Shown here: positions 33,500 through 46,455 of the stretch, piece after piece
Layout of the letters: each line of letters starts with the position of its first letter
Numbering within the stretch: the first letter of the stretch is position 1
Assembly (NCBI RefSeq): GCF_032854445.1
Contig: NC_088301.1
Coordinates: 7,238,044-7,302,043, forward strand
From: Liolophura sinensis
Taxonomy: Eukaryota > Mollusca > Polyplacophora > Chitonida > Chitonidae
Direction: 5' to 3'
Length of the DNA: 64,000 nucleotides
Translations under genes and position numbers: made by a program
Notes under the pieces: model-generated
What the model was told of the DNA's origin: nothing
Databases searched by the model: none
Seen by the model: only the letters and a program-made list of their open reading frames with translations

Positions 33500-35470
33500 T
33501 ACAGATAACCATGACAACACAAACCGGTGTCTTAAGTCCCAAATGATGTCCTGGTTGTAGCTGACCAACTTTTGTCACTCCCAGTGCTTCTTTAGTGTGT
33601 TTGGGGTCTTAGTCGGAGTCTGTAACATAATAAAGACAACACGTTAGACTGGAGCTGCATGCAGCTTCACGGTTTCCAAGTAGCTGTCATTACTGAATAC
33701 AGAACTACGTCTCCTTTTTTATATGTTGACCGATGGACAGCCACAGTGAGAATAGTCTATAGTCAAATCTAAAACAAGGATATAACATAGCGCGGGTTTC
33801 AGTTATATATATTTGATCCTTGTCCAATTTTACGTGCAAAATTTGATCGAGCAGAAAATGCAAAGTGTATATTGCAGGGTCTCGTTCTAAAATTTCAATC
33901 CTTTCACATTTACTGTACTGAAGTGATCAACAAAGATTATAGATAAATTAAAATCAGTGCTCCTAACATCAAACAGATTTATAATAACTGCTGACATGAA
34001 TGATTCTTATTTATCTACAACTGCCTCTGAGCTGGATTCTATTTTGTTTTCACAAATAATGCCAAGTAAGAAAGTATTCAAAATCATATTTAGAATTTCG
34101 AAATTGTTTATATCCTTGAGATCAATTAAGGCTTTTTTACCAAATCTTTTAAATGGACATAGTCAACAAAATTCGCCCATCAAAGACCCCTATCTGTGGC
34201 TGTCTTATTAAAGTCGAAGTCCGATCTTTTAAATCCCACGGAGATATGACTGAAACGTGTCAGACCAGAAGCACTGGAGGATATCGTGCACCACTGGTCA
34301 ACCTCTGGAACTTGGCCAGAAAGACAACCCAAACCTAGTCAATGGTTAACACAGTATTGTGGAATATAATGTATAGGTATCTAAATAACATGAAGCCTGC
34401 TCTATATACAATTCTACTCACTGACCTCCAAACCTGGGCAATATGTAACTACTGTCTACTGGCCGCGACACTGCCATGTTGGTAACATTTCCTACATGAG
34501 CGTTTTTCATTCTCCGCCCACTCCGTGTAATATATGCTGCATTAAGTACTGTCAATTGATCGCCCACAACATAGATAGTACCATGAACTGACTGCTGACC
34601 CAGTACGTACAAGTACGTATATCTTATATATTATATCCTTATTTATGTTTATTTTTTGCATTTTCATGTGGATACATTTCGGTACATCGAAAATATATGT
34701 ATGCTTGGTATTCACATGTATTCCCTCCTGGATGCACCACTACCACAATAGTGTATAGATACGTGGGTGTGGATGTGTACGTATGTTTGTGTGATTATAT
34801 ATAGGTATATTTTTATTATACTGACAATTTTCCAAACCCTGGAATAGGCATCCTTACATTATTACTTCTTCAATGACCCCTGTGAATAACATCACTTATA
34901 TTTGAGATGACGGAATCGGGCTTCCACCATACCATGTTTTATTCATAAATAATGTGGAGTCGCTAAACCACAGCCCACCACAGTTGGTGTACATATCTGT
35001 CTTGTTTTCTGGTTTTCACATTATCGTGTTTACATATGTACATTTATGCTGAGAGAATATTTGTTATGTTTTGCTCTAATCCTGTGCATGGAGAGTGCAT
35101 CCACAGTTCTTTTACTATTCAAAATTCCTCACGCCGAATGACAAAGATACAATTCTACTATAACTTCCACTGCTGAAATGCCCCGTTCCCTAATGCCCTT
35201 AGACAGTTACCATTTCGTCAGGACCATTACCCCTCTGTCACACCTTCTCCTCTTGCCGAAACTGTAAGTTTTGAGCTCATTGCCAATATGTGCTTTAATC
35301 GTGAAGAGTGAATCGTGAAAACTACTGAGAACCACAAAACAGCCACACAAGACAATGAGTATGAAATAGCTCACCGGATTGAAATCAATTCTCGACAGTC
35401 CACTTATTCCACCGGAACAGCTTTTTCCCCCCATCAGATTAAGATTTTCAGATGTACGGATCGAGATAAC
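33500..35470. other. No recognisable gene
   Basis: AT-rich sequence with short unsupported frames only. Confidence 0.5.
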
Positions 35471-35479
35471 TTGTCTGTT

Positions 35480-37110
35480 TTATACTTATAGGCTCGTAGC
35501 ATGAAAAAGTATTCTGATGAAATAACTGGCGTTAATTCACGACACAAACTCTGAGTTCACCGGTTTGGGGTTTACAGAAAGCTGGCTGAATCCTTCACCT
35601 GACGGTTTATATTCAATTCCAGGTCACACTACTTACTCATCGTCACGAAGTCATAGGCAAGGTTGGGGTGTTATTCTTTATATCAGTAACAAAGTGCAAT
35701 CCTGCACAGTTAATAAAACCCTATCAGCTTCCCAACCAAATGATGAATCATTCTTTGTTGACGTTGAAATTCACAACTGCTGTTATTCAGTTGGAATCAT
35801 TTATCGCGCCCCGGGCAAAGATATTTCACATTTCAACGAATTACTCCCACCAAAAATTACTAGCATATCCAGGAAATGTATACCTATTGGTGAGTACAAT
35901 ACAGATGTCTTCAAGGCGGATCAATATCACCCTACAACAGAGTTTCTAAATCTGGGCAAATCTGAACTATTTTTTCTCTTTTATAACTAAACCTATTCGT
36001 GTCTCTTTTTGATTTGCTACCCTAATTGACAATATTTTCACAATTTTTCATAAAGATAGTATACTTTCCGGAATATATTTAACAGACATAACTGACCTTT
36101 TTCCTAACTTCTATGTTCACAAAAGTAATTCCGGCCATAAGCCACCACTGAAATCACTCCAACATCGCAGAATAACTGAAGAACAAACGCGCAACTTTAC
36201 TGAGAGTATTACCGGAATGAATGTGGAAAACCTACTGCACTGCGAAACGTCTCGACATGCTTTCGACATGTTCAATAGTACTTTGGGCTCAGTATATAAT
36301 GATATATTTGCTTTAACAGAGGTGGAACCAAAACAGCAGCATATAATTAAACCCTGGGTAACTTACGGACTACTAAATTCAATATAACATAAAAATAGAC
36401 TTTATCGCGAGTATTTGAAAACCGATGACCCTGCAGTCTACAATAACTATAAAATACGTCTATCCACAGCCAGGAAATCCTACTTTGAAGGCAAATTTAA
36501 CAAATGTAATCATGATATTAAAGGAACGTGGAAGTTATTAAAATGTCTTCACTTCCAAACAGTTTCATTTGTAATGGCATGAAAATATCTGATATCGCCT
36601 TCAATCGCTAATAAATATGGCTATTATTTTGGTTCTGTGCTCCAAACGTTGAAATCTGAAATTGCTGCAACAGATTGTAGCCCTCAAGATTTTGTAAAGA
36701 ATCCCCAATCGGAAAAGTTTTCCTCGAAAACAGTTAAAGCAAGTGACATTCCTACAATAATACATTCTCTTGAAGTCTTCTGTCCCTGGTTTTGATGGAA
36801 TAAGTATGTCTATACTGAAATAAGCATCCGACAATATCTCACCACCCCGGGTAATCTAAAAATAGCTAAAGTTACACCTGTTTACAAACAAAGCGACGAA
36901 CCCAATTTGTGTTCTACCTCCATATAGTAAAATTTATGAACGGCTAGCAGCCAATGTGATAACAGACTTCATCGCGGCGAACAATATACTATCCGATTCA
37001 CAATTTGGTTTCATAGCAAACCACTCCACCACTCTCGCCTTCTGTATATAAGCTTCCTCCTTGATATTTCTCAATGCATTTTCAAGTGTAATTATGTTCT
37101 GTGTTATGTT
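35480..37110 (+). mobile_element. LINE (non-LTR) ORF2 remnant
   Basis: A 141-codon frame from 35565 reads GFTESWLNPSPDGLYSIPGH, then RQGWGVILYISNKV, FFVDVEIHNCCYSVGIIYRA and PIGEYNTDVFKA. These are blocks of the AP-like endonuclease. Linker sequence follows (LTDITDLFPNFYVHKS), then reverse transcriptase block 1-3 residues around 36850-37050 (KIYERLAANVITDFIAANNI, LSDSQFGFIANHST). Stops and frame changes break it, so it is not active. Clade is uncertain (Jockey/CR1-like group). Confidence 0.88.
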
Positions 37111-38890
37111 ATATGTTAGATTCATTTAATCACCATATACTCATGGCCTATTTCTCAACAATACATTGTATGGGACACAAAAAGTCTCTCACCACACTTT
37201 ACTCCCGCCATACGATTGTCATATCTAAAAGATTACATCGGTATATCCTTATAAATATGGTGAATAAAGATAATACTAATACTAGGTGTCCCAACGTTTC
37301 ACTTGGAGTCGCAACACCTTGACTCTGGGCACTCACTTTAAATGTTTTAAAACGCGATGCCCTGCTTTTAAAAACGTTTTAAAAAGTTCCTCACTCTTTT
37401 AAACCATACATCTCGGGGCACCAGTTAACTTTGAAGGGCTGAAAACTCGTCTGTAGGCAATCTGGGGTAAACCCCTCGTCTCGATGGCCCAACCTTTGAT
37501 GGCTGTGTTAAATTTATGTCTGTATAGTAATCTATGGTCGCTAAGCCTACTATCCCTGGGTCCGCTTCACAACTGTGACTGTGACTACTCCGGCAAGACA
37601 TGTTAAAAACGTGTGTTGCCATGGTACTTATAATCAACACCCGCTACAACTGCTGCTGTCCGAGGCCCCAGGAAAATTGGCTTCCATTGTTTGTTCTCTT
37701 GCCCTTGATGCTCAGCTTTGTAGTCTGACATAAAGTTCGCTGAAGACTGCACCAATATAAAATATGTCACACGAGGAAAAGTTCGCCAGTATAAAAAGCC
37801 AGTGGTTTACACCGGATACTCTGGTTCTTAAAACCTGTATTTGTCTACTGTCGGTCTAATCGGGCATTTATGTTGAATTAATAGAATATGTGTGTTATAT
37901 TTAACAGAATAATCTGCTGCAAAATAACAGAATACAACTCCCATCCTCCACCCCAGAGTGAATACTTTTTCATTTATGTGTTACCGTTACGTAGATGTAA
38001 CCAACTAGGGACAGGTTGTCCAAATGTGTCTTGAGACTTCATACCAGATTTAACTGAAAGCCAAAACTTTTTGTCAAAATTTATATAGTGCAACAGTAGG
38101 CCTACATTAAATATAAACTAAATCTGCCGCTGTTATATTTGGCCTTTATACAACTGTATTTGCTGCTCAGATTCGCTAAATATTAATATACTGACCCACC
38201 TCCCCACTAAATTAAAAAAAAAAATCACATATGATCCAAATATGACCATACAGAACAAAGTGTGTATAGCTAGTGGATATATCTGATTTATGGTCGTAAT
38301 GAAAGTACAATAAAACAGCTCTAGGCATTTAGGTGCACCCTCTACAGTTAACAGTAGCATGATGGGGTCACTTTTTTATTTTACACAAACTAGCCATCTG
38401 CATTGGTGCCTCTTATGAACATCCGGTTATGGTCGAGTAGTGAAGACGTTTGTTCATTTCGGAGAGCAATCTATTCTTATACAGTGTTATTGCGAGTTAA
38501 ATTTTAAGAGGAATTACTGGCTACTTTATCCCGAGCTCAGGTATTCGAGCCACACACTTCAGTGGTAAAAGTTCAGTCGACATGTCTTCTAAAAACAACA
38601 TGGCCGATCGGCGGACTTAATACCTGCTCAGCATGAAGAGATCAACCCCCTCGCAAACACCCAATTAAGCCAGTATTATCAGACCTATGAAAGATTTCAG
38701 CCATCGATTTACCCTTGCCCTCAACAATTTTAAATTTATGTTATGGAATCCATAACTGATAGTCGTCGATAGACTGATAGACAGTGGCAGTCTCTAATCG
38801 GGTTGATAAGATTGATTCAGAAATTCGGTCTCTTCGATCAGAGTTTGCCAGGGAGAAAGCTGCTCCGTCAGAGTTAGGGGTTAAGCTGCT
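37111..38890. other. No recognisable gene
   Basis: No supported exon or known repeat; probably eroded transposon and intergenic sequence. Confidence 0.45.
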
Positions 38891-41400
38891 GACAAATCTG
38901 AATGGAAAATGAAAGACGTTCCCGTGCGTACAATATTCGTGTGGATGGTTTGCGTGTTGCTGACGACAAATCGTGTGTGGACAAAACTGCTGAAATGTTG
39001 TTTACCAATAAAATCGGTTCCAGTGAAGAAATCGTAAAATCAACTGAAGTTGCTCATAAACTAAAATCGAGGAACCATGTCGCCGGCCGGCCAAACCAGC
39101 TTATAGTCAGAGATCATCTGTCAGGTACATCCAATGAATGTGAATCCATTTTTGTCCAGATATGGAAAGAAAATAATAAGTATATTGTTGGGATTTTTTA
39201 CAGACAAGGCAACGGAAATGTTACTTTGTAGCCTGTTTTTGACACCACTCACTCTCTTACTGTATATATGTTGTCTTGTATCTCTGTATGTTCATATGGT
39301 TTGGTAACGATGTAAGAACCTACATCGAAACGTCACCAACACAATAAATCCAGGAGTTGTTATCCATAAGTAATGCCTCTGTCAATCTATACCATCCCAA
39401 TTCCTAAATGCCTCTGAAAGAAGCATTGCTTGCTCATAGGCGATTTTACTACAGAATAGAAATATTATTTAAAGCTAGCAAACATGGCCTTACGCAAGAA
39501 TTTATTGATGTGATGAGATCACACTACTTCTTCCCAAAGATAATCAAGCCCACCAGAGTGAAATCTAACTGAGCTACCTTAATAGATAATGTATTCATGA
39601 ATTTTCATGAACAGAGTCGCCTAAGTGGAATTATTCTATCTGATATCAGCGCCCACTTCCTGGTGTTCTATATACATAACATATCACGGGAATATACCTC
39701 CGAGCGCTCCACATTCATAGACAAGAAAATATCGGCAGAAAATAAGCTGAATATTGATACAAAAACCCGTAAGGCTGATTGGAGCGATGTTATAAATAAC
39801 TCTGACCAAAACGAGTCCAATCAGTTATTCAATGCCCTGCTTTCTAAAAGTTATAATAAGTGCCAAAACAGGGGGTTTAACAATATTAAAATCATGGATT
39901 AATCGTGGCATTCTTCCTTCAATTAAAAAAAATTTTTTTTGCATTACATGTAAGCATCAAAAATTTTCAATAAACTAAATAATACAAAAATTTTCGAAAC
40001 CGATTAAATCATACAATAAGACTAGCCAAAACAAATACTGTGAAAAAAGTTTTAAGACTGTTATTCTGATATCAAACAAACATGGAAGGTAACGAATGAA
40101 CTTAACAATCAAAAGCGACATAAGAAATACTTAAATCCGGCAGTGTATTTCACATTGAAAACAATCGGCCCATTTTCATTCTTCCGTATTTCAACAAAAT
40201 TCTTGAAAAAGCAGTATCCACTTGAAGCCTTAGCTTTATGGACGAAAATACAGTGTCAGTTCTTCTCAGTTCAGGCGAGCAGTTTTACAAACTGCTCAAT
40301 CAGGCGAGCTACAAGTATTGGTGTTTGATCTGTACTCGAGAATATTTCACTTATACGATGGCGGCCAGCATTATGGTGGGAGGAAACAGGGCAAAGCCAA
40401 GGGGAAACCAACCAATCTCACGTAGGGCCGGAGAGGAAGCAAGCATGAGCTGGACTTGAACTAACAGCGACCGAATTGGTGGGAGCTAATCTGCAACCCC
40501 CCTCAACCACGGAGGCACCACTATTCATCTTATAGATCAATTACTTAAGAATGTGACCACATTGTTACATGTATTACTGTTTGCTGACGACACTAGTGTT
40601 ATCTGAACGATGACCCCATCAAACTTATGACGACTGTTACCGAGAAACTTGAACTGTTTATTTGGTTCTCTGCAAATAAGCTCTTGCTTAATGTAAGGAA
40701 GACCAAATTTATGTTTATAAAACCATTCAGAAATAACAGAAATCTGAACTTACTATAAAAAACATTGAAACTGAGCAAGTAAGCAGTATTAAGTTCCTTG
40801 GTGTTATCATGTATGATCAGTCAAATTGGACAGTGCATATCAATGTCTTGTCAAACAAGCTGTCACGCAATATTGGTCTGTTGTTAAAATAATGTCTTAA
40901 TATGAAAATACTTATCCTGAATTACTTGTGGATCCAAATCTCTTCTGTGCTAACATCGTTTGGGTAATTACTTTCTCCATCCATTTTAGATCTATTTTTA
41001 CTCTTAAAAAAAGAGCTATCAGATTATTAATTTTTCCGACCGTTGCCACAGTTCATCTTTGTTAGCTAAACAGTTTTGAGATACTAGCTCCTGCTCGGGT
41101 AAATGATTTTCTGTGCTTGCAAATGTGCCAAAAATTTATGTGTAACATTGTGAAATACCGGAATTATTTAAAGGGTATTTCAAGAAGGTTTCAAATGTGA
41201 CTGTTTTCAGATCTGAGAAAGCACGTTAAATTTGTATAGATCTTTCTATGGATCTTCATTGTCCCTGCATAGTCCAAAGATTAAAGGCCCTGATGTATGG
41301 AATAAGCTACCCATAAACCTTAAACTAACATGATCAATGTCCACTTTTAAATATGGCCTAAAAAGTATTTTTACTTAAGCAGTAGTAGCACGCTGAATAT
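38890..41400 (+). mobile_element. Second LINE remnant (ORF1 and ORF2 pieces)
   Basis: The 5' piece (38902-39231) reads NIRVDGLRVADDKSCVDKTA, resembling the ORF1 RNA-binding domain of LINEs, and then jumps to an endonuclease phrase (ESIFVQIWKENNKYIVGIFY), so an internal deletion joined the two ORFs. At 39597-39902 the linker is seen (GIILSDISAHFLVFYIHNIS). At 40560-40900 lie FADDT-like RT residues followed by KLELFIWFSANKLLLNVRKT and KFLGVIMYDQSNWTVHI. Broken throughout; a SINE is inserted at 40325-40520. Confidence 0.85.
40325..40520 (-). mobile_element. SINE family A inside the LINE
   Basis: Complement of the body and head ('cttatacgatggcggccagc' to 'cctcaaccacggaggc'); the 3' tail is missing. 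Confidence 0.88.
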
Positions 41401-41954
41401 CATAGCTTCGCTTTTCATGTTCTTTGTTTTGATCACGTCTTTGCTACATAGATAGGTACATATACAAAAATGTTTTCGTATCTATTTCACCAAGCATATA
41501 AAATGATCAATCAAGTAATTCCTTGGACATAATATCAGGGATAACTCAAGCCATATTGGTTTAATTTCCCGCCACATTGTCATCCAACATTGAATGGTGT
41601 GTCTACCTTATTGGTGGTGAAAAAAACTCTGTTCAATACCACGTATGCCCAACATTCACAACAGCAAGACAGCGCTGTTTCATCGACTAACACCCGTGAA
41701 CACATCATTGCTGGACCAAGATGGTGCCCAGCTCTTAAGCATTCCGGGGTTGACGTTCCAAGAGCATCCCTCATACGCGTTCCATGGGACTGAGGTCAGG
41801 CAATCTCGATGGCCACTCCATGCGGTCAATACCTGTATTTTGCAAGAAAGTTGGTGTCAAAACAGCTGTGTGTGGTGTCACATTGTCATGTTAGAATGGG
41901 AGGTCTGGGCCACGAGCAGCCATGAACGGCCCCAACACCGGGACAAGAACCTGA

Positions 41955-42164
41955 GGGCGATTCCACAAAGCCGTTTCTGACTTTAGTCAAAATTTAGTAA
42001 CCCTCTGCTTACTTTTTTGGTACTGAAGATGAAATTCAGACACATTTGTCCTAAGATAACTTTGATGAGGTCGGCGAAATTTTAATTTCTGATGCTTAAA
42101 AATAAGCTTTCAGATCGAATTTTAAATTTAACTTAAGTCAAAAATGGCTTCGTGGAATTGGCCC
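41955..42164. mobile_element. Foldback MITE family 1, complete copy
   Basis: Ends are 'gggcgattccacaaagcc' and 'ggcttcgtggaattggccc', imperfect inverted repeats that extend inward through 'tgacttaagtcaaaa'. About 210 bp with no coding capacity. Confidence 0.8.
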
Positions 42165-42631
42165 ATTTTCACCATATCCCGCTGCATTGAGGTTCCCACG
42201 AGTTTCGAGAAGACGTGAGCGCACTTCCGGCAAAAAGCCCCCCAAACCAATATGCTACCGCCACGAAATGTAACAACTTCCTGTACGCTGCACTGGGCGT
42301 GGCGTTCACCGTTCGGACGCCACGTTCGCACCCTTCCGCTGACAAATCACAGCATAAAACGTGACTCGTTACTAAGCTCGACCCTACTCCATTGTCTCTA
42401 GTTCCAGCGCAGGGGAAATTGTGCCCAGCGTAGACGTTGGTCCAACATATGAAGGACGCCGGGTAAGAATATGAGCAGCGCGCAGGCGCTTATGGTATGG
42501 GCAGTTATGCGATCCCTAAGCAGTGCGCTACTGGTTGACGTTGCGGCAGTTAAACGATTACACAAACGACGAAGCCCAATCTGATTGTCATTGACGTGGA
42601 CACGTTTAATGCACACGTGTCCTCAAGCTGG

Positions 42632-42884
42632 GGGGGCCTCCGTGGCTCAGTCGGTTAGCGCGCTAGCGCAGCGTAATGACCCAGAAGCCTCTCACCAATG
42701 CGGTCGCTGTGAGTTCAAGTCCAGCTTATGCTGGCTCCCTCTCCGGCCGTACGTGGGAAGGTCTGCCAGCAACCTGCGGATGGTCGTGGGTTTCCCCCGG
42801 GCTCTGCCCGGTTTCCACCCACCGTCGTATAAGTGAAATATTCTTGAGTACGGCATAAAACACCAATGAAAAAAAAAAAAAAAA
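42632..42884 (+). mobile_element. Full-length SINE family A with 13-bp TSD
   Basis: Starts 'ggggcctccgtggctcagtc', contains tRNA-like boxes ('tggctcagtcggttagcg', 'tgagttcaagtcc'), and ends in a pure A run. It is flanked by identical 13-bp copies of tcctcaagctggg (42620-42632 and 42885-42897), so it is a clear target-primed insertion. Confidence 0.97.
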
Positions 42885-43005
42885 TCCTCAAGCTGGGAAT
42901 TGTCCGTCTACTGCAGCTCATTCCATGTGCAACAGTCACGGTAGACTGGTTAGCCTGGAGCATATCAACTGCACGTTCACGTTTAACATTTGTAAGGCGT
43001 ACCAA

Positions 43006-43889
43006 GAGAATTGATTATCTCTCAGGGATTGTTAGAGTATTGTTTTTTTTTTCTTCTGATCACCAGTAAATTCTACACACGTCTTGGTGCTCAGATACAT
43101 GCCCTTTTACAAGTGCAAAATCGCGTTTTTAAAAAAGAGCGTGCTGCATGCACCTCGCGTAACTCACCACAATTGCAATGGTCGGATGCGCCAGGTTAGA
43201 CCAGGCCATTATGGTATGCGCCCATATTAACTACCCATTTTTCATAAAAACTCATTTCTTCAAATACGAAGGGTCTTTTTTTAGGGGGGGGGGGGGGCAA
43301 ACTATTACTTAACACGGGACCTGCGGATATTGATCAATATCCGAAACATGTTTCAGTTCTGATATTTTCTAGTGATTTTCTAACTAGTCATTCCATTTTC
43401 AGTTTTCCATTCCCCTAAACAAGTTTTTGTTCCGCAACAATGCTTGTTTCTGGTCCTATTAATCTGCATCATTTCAATTAAACAGTCCATCAAAAGTAAG
43501 TTCCTCTTAAAACTCTAAGTGACGTGTGCCAAGATATTTGCTCAATCGTTTTGAAATTTTGCACACAGTATTTCAGTAATCAAGTCAACACACTGTGGAA
43601 AGGATTACCCTGTAGATACAGATGTACTCCAATAAGCATGCGTAAATGCATTATCGGTCAGATTTTGAAAATTTTACACGAGCGCGTTGATTTTGGACTC
43701 TTTATGTAGGAAATGTGTCAACTTCAATCTCAAGAATGTACTGAATGGGAAATGGGAGAAATAGTATAATCTGCAAATGAGTAAGAGCCGGTTGACTTTA
43801 TTAAAACGTACTTCTCTTACACAAGACAATAACTCAAGTAAAAGCTCATATCGTGCTGATTCTTCTGAATGAATGGAAATTTGAGAACT
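43006..43889. other. No recognisable gene; G homopolymer
   Basis: Contains a run of about 15 G near 43285. No exon supported. Confidence 0.5.
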
Positions 43890-44640
43890 CATTTAATTTG
43901 GCTCAACAGCCACGCCTTTTGAGATGTTTTTTCTGATGAAATTAAAATTAACATCAATGACGAGTGTGACCCCCATCAGCATCAACAACAACAGCACATC
44001 TTCTACCCTTGCTGTTGAAGACATTTCGGATGAACCTCCGAGGAATGTTATTGCAAGTATCAACAGCGCTTTGCTGCGTGTTGTTGCAAGATAACTGGCT
44101 GCATGAGTTGATGGCAAATGCGGCCTTCAATTTCATCCCATAGGTGCTCGATAGGATTTAAATCCGGGCTTAAAGCTGGCCAATCCATCGTCTTGATGCA
44201 GTTGTTCAGTGGAAATGTCTGTGACAATCCTGTGGTGTGTGCTCTTGCATTATCTTGCAATAGAACAGGATTGCGTCTTCGAACAAAAAATGGAACGACT
44301 ACAGGCCTCAACACTTCATCGACGTAGCGCTGCGCCGTGACGCCTCTACCACGCCCCTCTCCAATGTTTTGGAAAATCACAGGCGGAGTGTGACGTACCA
44401 AAGTGAAATGATTGCCCCCAAAAGCATGACCCAAGGCCGTCCCCAACGGTCATTCTCAAATACCCATGGATCACTGAACCTTTCACCTCTACGTCGCCAT
44501 ACCCTCACTCGACCGTCCACTGCGTCGATGCAAAATCGACTTTCATCCGAAAAGACGATATTCTGCCATTGCCTATTGCGCCAGTTCCCATGACCTGCGG
44601 CCCAGTTAAGTCGAGCGAGCCTGTGACGTGGAGTTAAACG
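43890..44640 (-). pseudogene. Tc1-like transposase remnant, C-terminal part
   Basis: Complement frames contain FSDESRFC-type residues near 44540, GTALGHAFGGNHF, then RRRNPVLLQDNARAHT (second catalytic Asp in LLQDNARAH) and MDWPALSPDLNPIEHLWDEI (third acidic residue). The N-terminal DNA-binding part is missing and the frame changes near 44450, so it is dead. It is a different subfamily from the copy at 41.6-43.0 kb. Confidence 0.9.
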
Positions 44641-44789
44641 TGAACCAACATAAGGTCGACGGCACTTTTATCTACAACATATCAAACAAGGCATTCAGAG
44701 AATACTGGGACCATTTGATCCCCCTCTCACAATACCTCTCATTACGCCGGGCGTAGATCAATCTTGCGACAGGGAGCATATGGGCTTTT

Positions 44790-44872
44790 GGCAACTGGAG
44801 GCAACTGGAAGCAACTGGGAGCAACCGGGAGCAACTGGGAGCAACCGGGAGCAGCTGGGAGCATACGATCGA
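44790..44872. repeat. Short minisatellite, 9-12 bp
   Basis: Seven copies of 'caactgggagcaaccgggag'-type units. Confidence 0.9.
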
Positions 44873-45590
44873 GCGCTGGTTTTAGTTGATCTACGCGTGC
44901 TTGAGAAAAAAAAGTATAAAGTACAAGGTCAAGTATATCCACACACCATGTACAAGGGCCCAGCCATCATGAACAGGGACACGTGGCATTCAAATTGCTA
45001 AGTATGCTTATATTTGCCGCCAGTCACAGCTTCCTACGCGCACCGAAAATGAATCTGGTCAGACACTGCCAGTTACTGACGATCTGGTTTTGTCAAACTT
45101 TTCGACATAAGCGCTACGCGTAGGTAGATTGCGTCTAGTTGTACCCAGTTGCTAACGATCGCAAGTCGACCTACACCCTGCTTTACTTCGTAAAGGCCAG
45201 CTGTTAATGTGCTGGTTCGATTCTCTATAAAGATGGCATTCACCACTGTTTGCTCCTCAGTCGAGTCGAGGGATAAAAAGCATCAAAAATTGAGTGAAGG
45301 CCGAAATTATTACGATTTCAACAAGGGCAAAAACACTCTGAAATTTGAACGAAAAAGTACGTTTGTTCTGAAATGAGCCCGTGTAGTGTTTATGTGGCTT
45401 TAAAGATTCGTGTCGCGTCTATTGACGTGAATGGAGTAATCAACAGACCACACTTATACAAATCTGACATCCTTATTTCGAGGCGGATGAGCCGCTCACC
45501 ACGTTCGCTTTACATCACCGTCACAACTATACTAGTTTCACCTCTGGAGTTTGTGTAACGCACCTTACCACTAATATCTTCACGCGGTCC

Positions 45591-45917
45591 TATTCTGTAA
45601 GACGGATCGGAAGCTAGAGACCAAGTTATCTCCTTAGTAACAAACGGCGTGGGTGAAGAAAACGGTCCTCCCAACGTCACTGCATAGGGAAATGTCTATT
45701 TCTGAATCGCTGTGAGCGATCTTGTATCCGTTGGATTTGTATAATTTGTGTGAAATCTGTATAAATCTACAGAGCGTTCATGACGTTATTTTGTACAACT
45801 AGGCCTCACTGGTCGCTAGTGACCTTTTTCCCATGCTTTAACAGTAGGCGGCCATTTTGTTTTAGACACGAAAAGGTGGTCACGTGACCCCCAACTTCCG
45901 ACCCGTCTTACAGAATA
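45591..45917. mobile_element. MITE family 3 (~327 bp, TA-flanked)
   Basis: Terminal inverted repeats 'ttctgtaagacggatcggaa' and 'ttccgacccgtcttacagaa' differ at one position; both ends are flanked by TA. No coding capacity. Confidence 0.75.
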
Positions 45918-46331
45918 ATCTGCATGCACCAATATTTTTTTCAGATGTCCGACAGAATTGCACTGAGCTTACTTTAGATAAACTGTGATGTGAAGCGAAC
46001 GTTGACAGAGGTGGAATAAAGGAGAATGCAGAGGTAGTATTACAGTGCAGTCCCGGATTTGTCTACTGTTATCCAATCGTTACGCAGTATGACTACTGCA
46101 CAGGGAGAGCCCTCTGTTGTTGGAGGAAGGTTAATGTAATACCAATATAAACAAAGCATGTGTTCACTATCAACTGTTACAACATTACAGTGGTTAAAAG
46201 TAAAATCGAGCTACTGAAAGACACACAGTTCTACAGGCCAGCAATCTGGGGTCACCCCTTTTAATCCCTACTCGTATTCCTGTAGCTCCACATCTCGATG
46301 ATATTCTAGGGCTAGCCTTATAATAGTCCAA

Positions 46332-46455
46332 GGGCCGGTTTCATGCTCACTATAGCTGAGTTTGCCCTTAAATACCATGACGACGTATGCTAGAGATATA
46401 AAGTGCACTTAGCTAAAGGCTACTTAGCACTAAGTATGTCTCATGAAACCGGCCC
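46332..46455. mobile_element. MITE family 2 (~124 bp)
   Basis: Perfect 14-bp ends 'gggccggtttcatg' / 'catgaaaccggccc', with the inverted symmetry extending inward imperfectly. Confidence 0.8.

Larger units (their letters stand above)
41580..43005 (-). pseudogene. Tc1-like transposase remnant with two nested insertions
   Basis: In complement, the N-terminal helix-turn-helix part (RLTNVKRERAVDMLQANQST) is at 42890-43005, followed after a SINE by GLRRLCNRLTA, then RTWRPNGERHAQCSVQEVVT with GGSILVWGAF (the region of the first catalytic Asp), and finally, after a MITE, NVTPHTAVLTPTFLQNTGI with LPDLSPMERVWDALG. Stops and frameshifts are frequent, so it is inactive. The order SINE (42632-42884) and MITE (41955-42164) inside it dates it as older than both. 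Confidence 0.85.
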
